Notes: a model not told the origin generated them from the sequence alone. 64,000 bases of DNA from Micromonospora profundi (GCF_011927785.1 NZ_JAATJK010000001.1:2542001-2606000); one strand, 5' to 3'. Positions 1 to 8,966 are shown, counted from the stretch's first letter. Numbers and translations: made by a program.

Positions 1-738
1 GAGGAGCCCGACCGGGACCGCGCCGTGCTGATCGGCAACCATCTGCGCCAGCACCTGCCGGTGTTCGTCGCCCTCACTGCCAACTCGCCCTACTGGGCCG
101 AGCGCGACACCGGGTACGCGAGTTGGCGCACTGTCACGTGGGGGCGCTGGCCGGTGGCCGGCCCGCCGCCGTTCCTGCGGTCGGCACGGCAGTACGACGA
201 CCACGTGGCGATGCTCCTGGACGCGGGCGCGCTTGTCGACCACGGCACGATCTTCTGGGACCTCCGCCTGTCGATCAACCACCCGACTCTTGAGGTACGG
301 GTGGCCGACGTACCCCTGACCGCCGTGGAATCGGCGGCGCTGGCGGCACTGGTGCGGGCCCTGGCGGTCGTCGCCGGGGAGGCCGTCGACAGAGGTGACG
401 AGGGGCCACAGCCGACGGCTGAGCTGATGCGGCTCGCGTACTGGCGGGCGGCCCGCGACGGGATGGGCGGGCACGGCGTCGACGTGATCACGGGCCGGCT
501 GCTGCCCGCGGCGACTCTCGCCGAGCGGCTCGTGGCGCTGGCCCGGCCGGCGCTGGACGCCGCGGGCGACCGGGAGCCTGTGGAGTCCTGGCTGGGGTGG
601 CTGGCCACGAACGGCGACGGGGCGACCCGGCAGCGGGCCGCCGCAGCGCGACGCGGGCGCCTCACCGACGTGGTCGACGAGATCGCCGCCCGGACCGCGT
701 CCAAGCGGCCCATGTACGAAGAAAGCACAACGGCGTAA
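1..738 (+). CDS. carboxylate-amine ligase (GCS2/YbdK family), 3' part only
   Basis: The reading frame is already open at the left edge, so the N-terminal ATP-grasp-like half is missing and only about 245 residues are visible. The visible part aligns along its length with the complete family member at 10982-12115. Shared blocks include NSP, the DTG-ASWR segment, the HPTLEVRVADV block (YPTVEVRVGDV in the other copy) and a C-terminal GATRQR segment. The family (glutamate-cysteine ligase type 2) forms gamma-glutamyl or related amide bonds using ATP; the true substrate of actinobacterial YbdK-like copies is usually unknown. The gene ends in TAA and is followed by about 100 bases with no gene before the deiodinase-like gene. 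The internal GTG at 25 is not a credible start because coding continues upstream. Confidence 0.85.
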   Translation, partial: EEPDRDRAVLIGNHLRQHLPVFVALTANSPYWAERDTGYASWRTVTWGRWPVAGPPPFLRSARQYDDHVAMLLDAGALVDHGTIFWDLRLSINHPTLEVRVADVPLTAVESAALAALVRALAVVAGEAVDRGDEGPQPTAELMRLAYWRAARDGMGGHGVDVITGRLLPAATLAERLVALARPALDAAGDREPVESWLGWLATNGDGATRQRAAAARRGRLTDVVDEIAARTASKRPMYEESTTA

Positions 739-838
739 CGACAAGCCGCCCGGCCCCGGAAATGCTTGAGAAACCGGATGTCGACGGCGGGCGTGCCCTC
801 CCGTGAAGACCGGTGCACCGGATCAGGGGAGGTCCCAG

Positions 839-1501
839 GTGAACGACGCAGATCTGCTGTCCACTGTCGCCATCCAGCACGACCGGAGGCCCCCGGCGGA
901 CATGGTGCGCGAGGCGGAGGCCTTCGCCGAACGGATGGCGTTACGCCGTTCCGTGCGTGACTTCGCCGGCGACCCGATTCCCGACGGGGTGATCGAGGCC
1001 GCCATCCGGGCCGCGTCGACAGCGCCCAGTGGTGCGAACGTGCAGCCGTGGCGGTTCGTGGTGCTGACCGACCCGGCACGCAAACGCCGGCTACGCGAGG
1101 CGGCGGAGGCCGAGGAACGCGCCTTCTACGACCGCCGCGCCTCGGCGGAGTGGCTGGGTGCGATCGCCAGGCTAGGCACCGACTGGCGGAAGCCGTTCCT
1201 GGAGACCGCACCTGCCGTCATCGTCGTCTTCGAGGTGCACCAGGGGCCGAACAGCCCGAAGCCCTACTACGTCAAGGAGTCCGTGGGCATCGCCGTCGGT
1301 CTTCTGATCACCGCGCTGCACCACGCCGGCCTGGTCACCCTGACCCACACGCCCAGTCCGATGCGGTTCCTCAACGAGGTGTGCGAGCGTCCGCCGGAGG
1401 AGCGCCCGTACGTGGTGATGCCCGTCGGGTATCCCGCGCCGGACGCCCAGGTGCCCGATCTGACCCGCAAACCCCTCGATGAGGTCATGATCCGGTGGTG
1501 A
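839..1501 (+). CDS. nitroreductase-fold flavoprotein, iodotyrosine deiodinase (IYD) type
   Basis: A 220-residue FMN-dependent nitroreductase-superfamily protein. I chose the GTG at 839 because a GGGGAGG ribosome site lies about six bases upstream; an ATG at 803 in frame has none. The N-terminal RRSVRDF block and PSGANVQPW segment bind FMN in this family. The iodotyrosine deiodinase subfamily is recognised by a Glu-x3-Tyr and a Lys 21 residues later, which close over the zwitterionic halotyrosine. Here they are Glu93, Tyr97 and Lys118 with exactly that spacing. The C-terminal VPDL-RKPLDE-M ending is also typical of IYD. Reductive dehalogenation of a halogenated tyrosine or a related phenol is therefore the best guess; activity and physiological substrate are inference. 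The gene overlaps the convergent flavoprotein gene by 17 bases at its 3' end. Confidence 0.85.
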   Translation: MNDADLLSTVAIQHDRRPPADMVREAEAFAERMALRRSVRDFAGDPIPDGVIEAAIRAASTAPSGANVQPWRFVVLTDPARKRRLREAAEAEERAFYDRRASAEWLGAIARLGTDWRKPFLETAPAVIVVFEVHQGPNSPKPYYVKESVGIAVGLLITALHHAGLVTLTHTPSPMRFLNEVCERPPEERPYVVMPVGYPAPDAQVPDLTRKPLDEVMIRW

Positions 1502-3029
1502 GGTCCCCGGTCAGGAATTCGACAAGGGGCTCGACGTGGCGGTCCGGGCGCCGCCACTCGGCCAGCAGGTCCTCCAGCAGGTGCTGCTCGGCGACCAGTT
1601 CCGCGCCACGGTAACGCCGGATCACCGGGTGGATGAAGGCGCTCTCCCTCGCCCGGTCGGGGGTCGGGTGCCTGTCGATGGCGAAGACGTCGCCGTAGTC
1701 GTCGCGGCCCCACCGCAGCGCGAGCGTGTACCACTGAGCGGCGGCTCCGAAGCGCTCCACCGCGTAGTCCTCCGGCAGGTCCTCGTAGTGGTGGAAGTCG
1801 CCGGTGGCGTCGTCGCGGACGAAGACGTCGCACAGGTATTCGAACTGGGTCCACAGCGCCGAGGACCAGTTGACCCTGTCGAGCATGAGTTTGGTCAGCG
1901 ACGCGGGGTCGGCGGGCGTCGTGGCGTACGGCAGCGGCACGCCGTCGTAGCGCTCCCGCAGCATCCGCGTGAACGTGCGCAGGTTGTACCGGAAGCCGTC
2001 GATGAAGGGCGACGAGGCGTGTTTGGCGTCCCGGTCCTGGGCGATGGTGCCGGCGAAGTACAGGTCGTCGACGTTGCGGGACTGCCAGTCGGGCCGCAGA
2101 CCGGGCATGCGGCCGTCGCGCACCATGTCGGGGCGGACCGTCTCGTCGAACATGGCGGTGTTCATCCGGAAGCCCGTGCACCTCAGCACCGTGTGGTAGT
2201 CGAGGACCGCGGTCTCCCCCTGGGCGTGGGTGTACGTGATGGACACCTCGTACCGTCCGTCGACCTGACGGATCTCGTCGATCGTGCAGTCCAGCACCGA
2301 GTGCAGCGTCTTGAACTGGTAGCTGTCGAGGATCGCGCCGTACTGGCCACGGACGTCGCCGGGATGTTTGGTGTTCCATGCCAGTCGCAACGGTTGCCGG
2401 CTGGCGAGGTGCACCATCGACGCCCGCCCGAGGATTGCCGACGCCGTCTCGAACGCGGAGTTGCCCTTGCCGATGATGAGGACCCGCTGACCGTCGTACG
2501 CCGTGGGGTCGACGACCATGTCCTCGTACCCGATGGCGTGTTCGATGCCCTTGATGGCGGGCACGAACGGCTGGCCCCAGCCGGTGGCCACGACCAGGCA
2601 GCGCGCCCGCACCTCACCCTTGTTGGTGCGCACCGTGAAGCCGTCGTCGGTCCGGGTGATCCGCTCGACTGTCGTGCCGTAGCGGACGTTGAGCTTGTGG
2701 ACACGTTGGAACTCGGCGAGGTAGCGCACCAGGTCGTCGGCCGCCGGAAGGTACTCCTCGCTGAACTTCGGGAACAACAGATCCGGGTCGTCGTTGAGCA
2801 GCGAGTTCCAGTCCCAGCGGAGGCGGATCTCGGGATCGGTGCTGTCGGTGTGCACCTTGTTGAGCGAGATGAGCCGGCGGTGGCGCGGAAACCGCGTGAA
2901 GAACCCGCCCGGCGCGTCGCCGCTCTCGAACGTCAGGTAGTCGGCGCCCTGCTGCTGGAGGTAGTAGCTCAGTTGAAGGCCGGCAGGCCCGGCCCCGACG
3001 ATGACGTACCTGTGTTCGCTGCTGACCAT
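1485..3029 (-). CDS. FAD/NAD(P)-dependent oxidoreductase related to FOXRED2 and flavin monooxygenases
   Basis: A 514-residue two-dinucleotide-fold flavoprotein. The Rossmann motif GAGPAGLQ lies close to the N-terminus. A second nucleotide motif, IGKGNSAFE, sits near residue 180 where flavin monooxygenases bind NADPH. The stretch with FTRFPRHRRLISLNK followed by WDWNSLL-DDPDLLF closely resembles the eukaryotic FOXRED2 (ERFAD) family as I remember it, and less the Baeyer-Villiger enzymes. No signal peptide or membrane segment is seen, so it is probably cytosolic. I start at the ATG at 3029 because the Rossmann strand begins right after it; the frame is open further upstream, but that part has no family resemblance. 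Convergent with the deiodinase-like gene with a 17-base overlap. Substrate unknown. Confidence 0.8.
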   Translation of the reverse strand: MVSSEHRYVIVGAGPAGLQLSYYLQQQGADYLTFESGDAPGGFFTRFPRHRRLISLNKVHTDSTDPEIRLRWDWNSLLNDDPDLLFPKFSEEYLPAADDLVRYLAEFQRVHKLNVRYGTTVERITRTDDGFTVRTNKGEVRARCLVVATGWGQPFVPAIKGIEHAIGYEDMVVDPTAYDGQRVLIIGKGNSAFETASAILGRASMVHLASRQPLRLAWNTKHPGDVRGQYGAILDSYQFKTLHSVLDCTIDEIRQVDGRYEVSITYTHAQGETAVLDYHTVLRCTGFRMNTAMFDETVRPDMVRDGRMPGLRPDWQSRNVDDLYFAGTIAQDRDAKHASSPFIDGFRYNLRTFTRMLRERYDGVPLPYATTPADPASLTKLMLDRVNWSSALWTQFEYLCDVFVRDDATGDFHHYEDLPEDYAVERFGAAAQWYTLALRWGRDDYGDVFAIDRHPTPDRARESAFIHPVIRRYRGAELVAEQHLLEDLLAEWRRPDRHVEPLVEFLTGDLTTGS

Positions 3030-3131
3030 CCTGCGACCCTTCGACGGAGAAACGGGTCCATCGACCATGGGATGCAATGCGTTACGTGTCAATACCGCTG
3101 CGTTGAGAAACAGCAGGCGCGGCAACGCCTG

Positions 3132-4757
3132 TCAGCTCGGGACGTCCCGACGGCGGAAACCGGCGACGCCCGCCGCGAGCAGTAACGCGGCCACCGCTGT
3201 CAGCACCACGAGCGGCAGCGCCACCGGGTCGACAGCGGGCACGGACGGCACATGGGTGTACGGCGACAGGTCGAGCGCCGCCTGCGGTAGTTCCAGGACC
3301 GCGCCGAGCTGCCCGAGCAGCAGGAAGACCAGCAGCACCGCCCAGGACAGCGCCACCGACCGGCGGGGCAGCAGACCGAACAGCGCTGTCACCACCCCGG
3401 CGACCACCAGGAGGGCGGGCAGCCGCAGCAGCGCGGCGCCAGCCAGCTCGACGGCCGAGCCGAGCGGATCGCCGGTGACCAGGCCGTAGCCGAGGCCTGT
3501 GGTCAGGCCGGCGAGCAGCAGCAACGCGACAGCGCCGAGCACGGCGGCGAGCACCTGGGTGCCGAGCCAGCGGGTACGACCCACGGCGGTGGCCAGCGCC
3601 GCCTCCAGTGTTCCGTCGGTCTCGTCGCCGCGTACGCGCAGCAGGGCCTGCACGACGTACGCGCCGATGGTCAGCGCGAACAGCCCCAGCATCGCGGCCA
3701 GGTACGCGTCGAGCAGGTTGTCGCCACCGCCCATCGCGTTTATCGCCTCGGCGGCGGCCGGGTTCGCGTCGATCATCGCGTTGAACTCGTCGGCGGCGAC
3801 GCCCATCGACAGGCCGAGGACTGCCACTCCGACCGCCCAGCCCAGCAGGGTTCCCCGTTGCGTACGCCAGGCCAGGCCGGCGGGGCTGAGCAGCCCGGCC
3901 GCGCCGGTGGCCGGGCCGCGCCGGGGTGCGATGAGGCCGGCGCCCAGGTCACGTCGCTCCGCGAGGGCGTACGCGAGCGCCACCCCTGCCGCCAGCAGCA
4001 GAACGGGCAGGGCGAGCACCCACCACTGCTCGTCGCCGAAGGCGCGCACCTGGTTGCCCCAACCGAGCGGGGAGAGCCAGGACGGCCAGGCGCTGCGTAC
4101 CCGGGTGCCGTCGGCGCTCTGCTCGCCGAGGACGTCACCGGCGGCGCGCAGCACGAAGGAGAGCCCGACGACAGCGGCGGCGAGTGCGTTGGCGCCTCGG
4201 GCGGTCACCGAGAGCTGCGCGGTGACCGCGGCCACGGCCGTGAAGGCGATCCCGACGCCACCGATCGCGCCGGCCGCGGCGACCGAACCGGCAAGTGGCA
4301 GACCCGCGCCGACCAGCGCGAGCAGGAGCAGCGCGGCGGCCAGCACGTTAGCCGCGACGACGACCGTCAGCGCGGCGGTGAGCGGCGCGTACCTGCCGAC
4401 GACTGACGCGCCGAGCAGCTCCGCCCGGCCGGTCTCCTCGTCCTGGCGCGTGTGCCGGACCACGGCGAAGCTGCTCAGCAGCGCGACGATCAGGGCCAGC
4501 GTCACGTATGTCTCGGCGACCACCACGGCTCCGAGGTCGGTGCCGGCGATCGGGCCGTTGAAGGCGCGGGCGACGAGGCTGGACGCCGAGGTGGTGGCGT
4601 AGCCCTGGCGGGCGGCCTCGTCGGGGTAGATGCCGGCGACGCTGCCGGCGAGGGCGTAGCCGAGCAGCGGTGTGCCGAGGACCCAGATGGCGAGGCGGAT
4701 CCGGTCGCGGCGCAGCACCAGGCGGGCCAGCCGGGGCGTACCGGTGAGGGCGCTCAC
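3132..4757 (-). CDS. ABC-2 type exporter permease subunit
   Basis: A 541-residue polytopic membrane protein, about twelve hydrophobic segments, built as two similar six-helix halves. Each half has the sequence pattern of actinobacterial ABC-2 permeases, including [12 protein letters not shown] in the first half and [13 protein letters not shown] in the second, the conserved cytoplasmic element of this family. The GTG start at 4757 overlaps the stop of the ATPase gene by three bases (GTGA), so the two are translationally coupled. It would form the channel of a drug or lipid exporter with the product of 4754-5698. Regulation is probably through the TetR operator upstream of the ATPase gene. The long frame upstream of 4757 is antisense noise over the ATPase. 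Confidence 0.9.
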   Translation of the reverse strand: MSALTGTPRLARLVLRRDRIRLAIWVLGTPLLGYALAGSVAGIYPDEAARQGYATTSASSLVARAFNGPIAGTDLGAVVVAETYVTLALIVALLSSFAVVRHTRQDEETGRAELLGASVVGRYAPLTAALTVVVAANVLAAALLLLALVGAGLPLAGSVAAAGAIGGVGIAFTAVAAVTAQLSVTARGANALAAAVVGLSFVLRAAGDVLGEQSADGTRVRSAWPSWLSPLGWGNQVRAFGDEQWWVLALPVLLLAAGVALAYALAERRDLGAGLIAPRRGPATGAAGLLSPAGLAWRTQRGTLLGWAVGVAVLGLSMGVAADEFNAMIDANPAAAEAINAMGGGDNLLDAYLAAMLGLFALTIGAYVVQALLRVRGDETDGTLEAALATAVGRTRWLGTQVLAAVLGAVALLLLAGLTTGLGYGLVTGDPLGSAVELAGAALLRLPALLVVAGVVTALFGLLPRRSVALSWAVLLVFLLLGQLGAVLELPQAALDLSPYTHVPSVPAVDPVALPLVVLTAVAALLLAAGVAGFRRRDVPS

Positions 4758-5698
4758 CGCGCACCTGCCCCTGGGGCGTCGGCGTCGGCGGCGTCGGCGC
4801 GGCCGTTCGCGGCGGCCGGGTCGTCGCCGTAGTGACGCAGGAAGAGCTGTTCCAGTGTGGGCGGTGTGCTTGTCAGCGCCCGGACACCGAAGTGGACGAG
4901 CCGGCCGAGCAGCTCGTCCAGGTGCGCCGGCTCGACCTCCAGGTGGGTACGACCGTCGACCTCGTGCACGTCGTGCACGCCCGGCAGCTCGGCCAGACCG
5001 GTGGCCGGGCGGGCCGTTTCGACGGTCACCGCCGTACGGGTGAGGTGGCGCAGCTCGGTGAGGGTGCCGGACTCGACGGTCCGACCCTCGCGGATGATGC
5101 TGACCCGGTCGCAGAGGGCCTCGACCTCGGCGAGTACGTGGCTGGAGAGCAGCACTGTCGCGCCGGCCCGCTTGATCCGCCGGACCTCGTCCTGGAACAC
5201 CGCCTCCATGAGGGGGTCGAGGCCGGAGGTCGGCTCGTCGAGCACGTACAGCTCCACGTTGGACGCGAACGCGGCGACGATGGCGACCTTCTGCCGGTTG
5301 CCTTTGGAGTAGGTGCGGCACCTGCGGGTGGGGTCCAGGTCGAAGCGGCGCAGCAGCTCGTCGCGGCGGTTCTGGTCGAGGCCGCCGCGCAGCTCACCGA
5401 GCAGGTCGATCGCCTCTCCCCCGGTGAGGTTGGGCCAGAGGCTGACGTCGCCGGGCACGTACGCCAGACGGCGGTGCAGGCGGACGGCATCGCGCCAGGG
5501 GTCGGCGTCGAGCACCAGCGTCTCACCGGAGTCGCGGCGCAGCAGGCCGAGCAGGATCCGGATGGCTGTCGACTTGCCGGCGCCGTTGGGGCCGAGGAAG
5601 CCGTGCACCTCTCCCCGCTCGACCCGAAGGTCGAGCCCGTCGAGTGCCCGGATGGCACCGAACGTCTTGACCAGGTTGCCGATCGAGATGACGGGCAT
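4754..5698 (-). CDS. ABC transporter ATP-binding subunit (exporter)
   Basis: A 314-residue ATPase with Walker [10 protein letters not shown] near residue 38, Walker B ending [12 protein letters not shown] and an H-loop SSHVLAE. The signature motif is YSKGNRQK rather than LSGGQ, which is normal for this ABC-2 partner family. A roughly 90-residue C-terminal extension (DrrA-like) follows the nucleotide-binding domain, and the last 25 residues are Ala/Asp-rich and probably disordered. A strong AGGAGGGG ribosome site precedes the ATG. First gene of a two-gene operon with the permease, divergent from the TetR-family gene at 5845, a common arrangement for drug-efflux systems controlled by their own repressor. 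Confidence 0.93.
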   Translation of the reverse strand: MPVISIGNLVKTFGAIRALDGLDLRVERGEVHGFLGPNGAGKSTAIRILLGLLRRDSGETLVLDADPWRDAVRLHRRLAYVPGDVSLWPNLTGGEAIDLLGELRGGLDQNRRDELLRRFDLDPTRRCRTYSKGNRQKVAIVAAFASNVELYVLDEPTSGLDPLMEAVFQDEVRRIKRAGATVLLSSHVLAEVEALCDRVSIIREGRTVESGTLTELRHLTRTAVTVETARPATGLAELPGVHDVHEVDGRTHLEVEPAHLDELLGRLVHFGVRALTSTPPTLEQLFLRHYGDDPAAANGRADAADADAPGAGAR

Positions 5699-5739
5699 CG
5701 CCCCTCCTGCCGTTGGCTGCGTCGATCACTCTCACTGTA

Positions 5740-5754
5740 CTGACCGACGGTCAG
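5740..5754. promoter_or_regulatory. TetR-type operator, CTGACC-GAC-GGTCAG
   Basis: A perfect inverted repeat of 6-base arms with a 3-base centre in the divergent gap. It lies about 42 bases upstream of the exporter ATPase start. On the minus strand it abuts a TACAGT hexamer (5733-5738) that could be the -10 box. TGACCGxCGGTCA is a common shape for TetR-family operators, so occupancy by the divergent regulator should shut the exporter promoter. Confidence 0.7.
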
Positions 5755-5832
5755 ACGAATCAACGGTGACCACAGACACGAAACGAGGGCGACCTCCACT
5801 CGGTGTCGGCGATCGACCCGGAAGCGCTCATC

Positions 5833-5838
5833 TAGGCT
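5833..5838 (+). promoter_or_regulatory. -10 box TAGGCT of a probable leaderless transcript for the TetR gene
   Basis: TAGGCT fits the actinobacterial TANNNT -10 pattern and ends six bases before the ATG at 5845. There is no ribosome site between them, so the mRNA probably starts at or next to the start codon. Confidence 0.55.
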
Positions 5839-5844
5839 GGCGCA

Positions 5845-6630
5845 ATGACCGCCGATCCTGCGGACGACACCCGTACCCGGATCCTGCGTGCCGCGCTCGA
5901 CCTCTTCGCCGAACACGGCTACCAGCGCACCTCGCTGCGCCAGATCGGCGAACGGCTGCGGCTGACCAAGGCCGCCATCCTGTACCACTTCCCGGCAAAG
6001 GAGCACCTGCTCGGCGCCCTTGTCGAACCGTTGGTGGCCGACCTGGAGGCGCTGCTCGACTCCGCACAGGGGCAGCCGACCGAGCAGGCACGGTGGACGG
6101 TTCTGGAGGGCTGGGTCGACATCATGCTCGCCCACCGCCGGCCGCTCGGCATGCTCTTCCACGACATCGCGCTTGTGGGCCGGGGCGACACGTACCACCG
6201 GTTGATGACGATCGCGATGCGCGCCAACGACGTCATCGCCGGGCCGGACGGCGGTCGCCGGGACCGGGTCCGGGCGGTCCAGGCGGTGGCCACGTGCAGC
6301 GACCCGGTCGTCTTCTTCACCGACGTGCCCGACGAGGTGCTGCGCGCCGACATGCTCGACGGCGTACGCCGACTGCTGACCCCGGACGCCGCGCCCCCGT
6401 CTCCACGGGACCTGGCCACGGCGGGCGCTGCCGTGGGGTCGCCGGCCCCGCAGGCGGGCGCTGGTCGACGCCGGCCAGGGCGGCCCCCGGCGCTGGCCCG
6501 GGAGCAGGTCGAGGCGGCGCGTCGGATGCACGCGGCGGGCACCCACTCGGTGGACGCGATCGCCGCGACGCTGGGGGTCTCGCGGGCCACCGTCTACCGG
6601 CACCTGACCGATAATAATGAGACGGTTTAG
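5845..6630 (+). CDS. TetR-family regulator with an extra C-terminal Hin-like HTH
   Basis: A 261-residue regulator. Residues about 10-58 form the TetR N-terminal helix-turn-helix (RTSLRQIGERL and the ILYHFPAKEHL recognition region). A ligand-binding domain follows to about residue 195. After a Pro/Ala-rich linker comes a basic GRPP segment resembling an AT-hook, and then a second helix-turn-helix near residues 215-255 (IAATLGVSRATVYRHL) of the resolvase/Hin type. The double DNA-binding layout is unusual for TetR proteins. It is divergent from the ABC-2 exporter operon and presumably represses it through the palindrome at 5740-5754. The ATG follows a -10-like box by six bases with no ribosome site, suggesting leaderless translation. 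Confidence 0.9.
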   Translation: MTADPADDTRTRILRAALDLFAEHGYQRTSLRQIGERLRLTKAAILYHFPAKEHLLGALVEPLVADLEALLDSAQGQPTEQARWTVLEGWVDIMLAHRRPLGMLFHDIALVGRGDTYHRLMTIAMRANDVIAGPDGGRRDRVRAVQAVATCSDPVVFFTDVPDEVLRADMLDGVRRLLTPDAAPPSPRDLATAGAAVGSPAPQAGAGRRRPGRPPALAREQVEAARRMHAAGTHSVDAIAATLGVSRATVYRHLTDNNETV

Positions 6631-6660
6631 CGACGGTTTCGAGACCGTTGTGAGCAGCGG

Positions 6661-8454
6661 TCAGGCCGCCAGCGTGGCGTAGCGGCCGTTGCGGTGCAGC
6701 AGGCTGTCGTGGTCGCCGGACTCGACGATCCGGCCGTGGTCGAGCACCGCGATCTGGTCGGCGTCGCGGACGGTGGAGAGCCGGTGCGCGATGGTGATCG
6801 TGGTACGACCCTCTGCGAGCACGTCGAACGCCCGCTGCACGGCCCGCTCGGTCTCGGTGTCCAGTGCGCTGGTGGCCTCGTCGAGGGCCAGAATGCGCGG
6901 GTCGCGCAGCAGCGTACGGGCGATGGCCAGGCGTTGCTTCTCGCCGCCGGAGAACCGGTGCCCGCGTGAGCCCACCATGGTGTCGTACCCGTCGGGAAGG
7001 TCGGCGATCAGGTCGTGGATCTGGGCGGCGCGGGCCGCGTCCTCGATCTCGGCGTCGGTGGCGTCCGGGCGGGCGTAGCGCAGGTTCTCCCGGACAGTGG
7101 TGTGCAGCAGGTACGTCTCCTGGCTGACCACGCCGACGATGGCGGCCAGGTCGGCAAGGCGCATGTCGCGCAGGTCGACGCCGTCGATGGTGATCCGGCC
7201 GGCGGTGGGGTCGTGCAGGCGGCTGATCAGCCCGGCGAGCGTGCTCTTGCCGGAACCGGTCTCGCCGACCAGGGCGAGGCTGGTGCCGGCGGGCACGTCG
7301 AGCGTGATCCCGGCGAGGGCTGCCGTGTCGCTGCCGGGGTAGCCGAAGGTGACGTCGTCCAGGCGCAGGTGTCCGCGTACCCGGGCGGGGTCGACAGCGA
7401 CCGGCTCGGCGGGGTCGGCCACGTCGACGGGCAGGTCAAGGTATTCGAAGATGCGGGCGAACAGCGCCAGCGAGGCGGTCAGCGACACACCCACGTTGAG
7501 CAGCCCCATCAGTGGCCGGAACAAGCCGCCCTGGAGGGCGGTGAACGCGACCAGGGTGCCGATGCTCAGGGTGCCGGCTGCGCCGGGCAGGCCTGCGGCG
7601 AGGTAGATGACCGCCGGTACGGCGGCGAAGATGATGCTCATCGAGGCCATCCGCCAGCGACCGGCAAGCTCGCTGCGCAGCTCAAGGTCGACGAGGCGGG
7701 CCGAGGAGGCGGTGAACCGGTCGATGAGCGCCGGGCCGGTGCCGAGGGTCTTGGCGAGCTGCACGCCGCTGATCGAGAGCCCTTCCTCGACCGTGACGTT
7801 GAGGTCGGCCAGTTCACGCTGCCGCTGGGCGGTGATCTCGCGGCGCATGCGGGCGACCCGGCGGGTCAGCCAGATGGCCGGCGGCAGCACGACGAGGGAG
7901 ACGAGGGAGAGCTGCCAGGAGAGCGCGATCATGGCGACGGCGGTGGCGACCACGGTGGTGAGGTTGGAGGCGACGGCGGTGGCGGTGGAGGTGACCACCG
8001 ACTGCATGCCGCCGATGTCGTTGGTGATGCGGGACTGCACCTCGCCGGTGCGGGTGCGGGTGAAGAAGCCCAGCGACTGGCGCTGGAGGTGGCTGAAGAC
8101 GTCGGTGCGCAGCCGGTGCATGACCCGCTGCCCCACCTGGGTGGAGATCCAGGTCTGCACGACGCCGAGGGCGGCGGTCACCGCGGCGACGGCGACCATG
8201 CCGAGGACCAGCCAGACGAGCAGGGTCAGGTCGCCCTGCGGGAGGGCCCTGTCGATCACGGCGCGTAGGAGGAACGGGGTTGCCATCGCGATGATCGAGG
8301 ACACCACGATGATCGCGGTGACGATGGCCAGCACGGGTCGGTGCGGGGTGAACAGGCGGCCGATGCGGCGCAGGGAAACCTGACGGGCCTGCGACTTCTC
8401 CTCGGCGCTGACGGTGCGGTGGCCGCGGTCGCGGCCCATGGGGGTGGGGTCCAA
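6661..8454 (-). CDS. ABC exporter, fused permease-ATPase half-transporter (MdlB/MsbA type)
   Basis: A 597-residue half-transporter. About six transmembrane helices lie between residues 40 and 330. The nucleotide-binding domain has Walker A GETGSGKST, the signature FSGGEKQRLAIAR, Walker B ILALDEATSALD and H-loop IAHRLST. Such proteins work as homodimers or with a partner and export drugs, lipids or peptides; no partner gene is adjacent here. I keep the TTG at 8454 because GAGAGGTG lies about eight bases upstream, while the ATG at 8439 has no ribosome site. It is divergent from a MarR-family gene with a palindrome between them, suggesting substrate-responsive control. Confidence 0.92.
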   Translation of the reverse strand: MDPTPMGRDRGHRTVSAEEKSQARQVSLRRIGRLFTPHRPVLAIVTAIIVVSSIIAMATPFLLRAVIDRALPQGDLTLLVWLVLGMVAVAAVTAALGVVQTWISTQVGQRVMHRLRTDVFSHLQRQSLGFFTRTRTGEVQSRITNDIGGMQSVVTSTATAVASNLTTVVATAVAMIALSWQLSLVSLVVLPPAIWLTRRVARMRREITAQRQRELADLNVTVEEGLSISGVQLAKTLGTGPALIDRFTASSARLVDLELRSELAGRWRMASMSIIFAAVPAVIYLAAGLPGAAGTLSIGTLVAFTALQGGLFRPLMGLLNVGVSLTASLALFARIFEYLDLPVDVADPAEPVAVDPARVRGHLRLDDVTFGYPGSDTAALAGITLDVPAGTSLALVGETGSGKSTLAGLISRLHDPTAGRITIDGVDLRDMRLADLAAIVGVVSQETYLLHTTVRENLRYARPDATDAEIEDAARAAQIHDLIADLPDGYDTMVGSRGHRFSGGEKQRLAIARTLLRDPRILALDEATSALDTETERAVQRAFDVLAEGRTTITIAHRLSTVRDADQIAVLDHGRIVESGDHDSLLHRNGRYATLAA

Positions 8455-8481
8455 GGGGTGTCACCTCTCGATCGGATATGC

Positions 8482-8494
8482 TGAGGTTACCTCA
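8482..8494. promoter_or_regulatory. palindrome TGAGGT-T-ACCTCA, candidate MarR operator
   Basis: Perfect 6-base arms around one central base, in the 79-base gap between the divergent exporter and MarR genes. Position and size suit a MarR dimer controlling both promoters. Confidence 0.6.
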
Positions 8495-8521
8495 ACATGA
8501 GGGAACAACAGCATTCCCTGC

Positions 8522-8527
8522 TACGGT
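8522..8527 (+). promoter_or_regulatory. -10 box TACGGT, probable leaderless start of the MarR gene
   Basis: TACGGT (TANNNT type) ends six bases before the GTG start at 8534 with no ribosome site between. Confidence 0.5.
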
Positions 8528-8533
8528 ATTCCG

Positions 8534-8965
8534 GTGATCGCGGACACCGCCGACAGCGGCGAGGACGAGAGCCTCGCGGAGGCGTTCTGGGGCGTCGCGT
8601 CCCGGCTGCGCCGGCAGACCCGTGAGGCCTTGGCACCCTGGGACATCACTCCCAGCCAGTCCCGGGCGCTCGGCGTGCTGGCCCGGCACGGCGAGGTACG
8701 CCCCGGCACCCTCGCCGAGCACCTGCGCATCGCCCCTCGCTCGGCCACCGAGGTCATCGACGACCTACAGGCCAGAGGGCTCGTCGAACGCCGCAGTGAC
8801 CCTGCCGACCGCAGGGCGACGCTCGTCGTCCTCACCGCGGAGGGCGAGCGGGTCAGCACCGCCATCCGGTCCGCCCGCCGCGCCGAGGCGGACCGCTTCT
8901 TCGGGCACCTCGACGACGCCGACCGCGCCGAGCTGGCCCGCATCCTGCGCACCCTGCGCGCCTGA
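8534..8965 (+). CDS. MarR-family transcriptional regulator
   Basis: A 143-residue winged-helix regulator. The central part PSQSRALGVLARHGEVRPGT followed by a recognition helix RIAPRSATEVIDDLQ, then the beta-wing with VERRSDPADRRATLVVLT and Asp-Arg-Arg, is diagnostic of MarR. It is divergent from the ABC exporter at 6661-8454 and probably represses it and itself through the palindrome at 8482-8494. The GTG start lies six bases after a -10-like hexamer, so the transcript is probably leaderless. The inducer is unknown. Confidence 0.92.
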   Translation: MIADTADSGEDESLAEAFWGVASRLRRQTREALAPWDITPSQSRALGVLARHGEVRPGTLAEHLRIAPRSATEVIDDLQARGLVERRSDPADRRATLVVLTAEGERVSTAIRSARRAEADRFFGHLDDADRAELARILRTLRA

Positions 8966-8966
8966 T

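Noticed and set aside
90..1211. 373-codon minus-strand frame over the deiodinase and ligase genes
   Set aside because: Arg/Pro/Ser-rich, antisense to two well-supported genes and without recognisable domains.
5026..6603. 525-codon minus-strand frame across ABC ATPase and TetR genes
   Set aside because: It is antisense to TetR and out of frame with the ATPase; the C-terminal part reads as a frame-shifted version of the ATPase.
6631..6660. Palindrome-like ACGGTTTCGAGACCGT behind the TetR gene as an operator
   Set aside because: It lies between convergent gene ends and has mismatches in the stem; at most a weak terminator.
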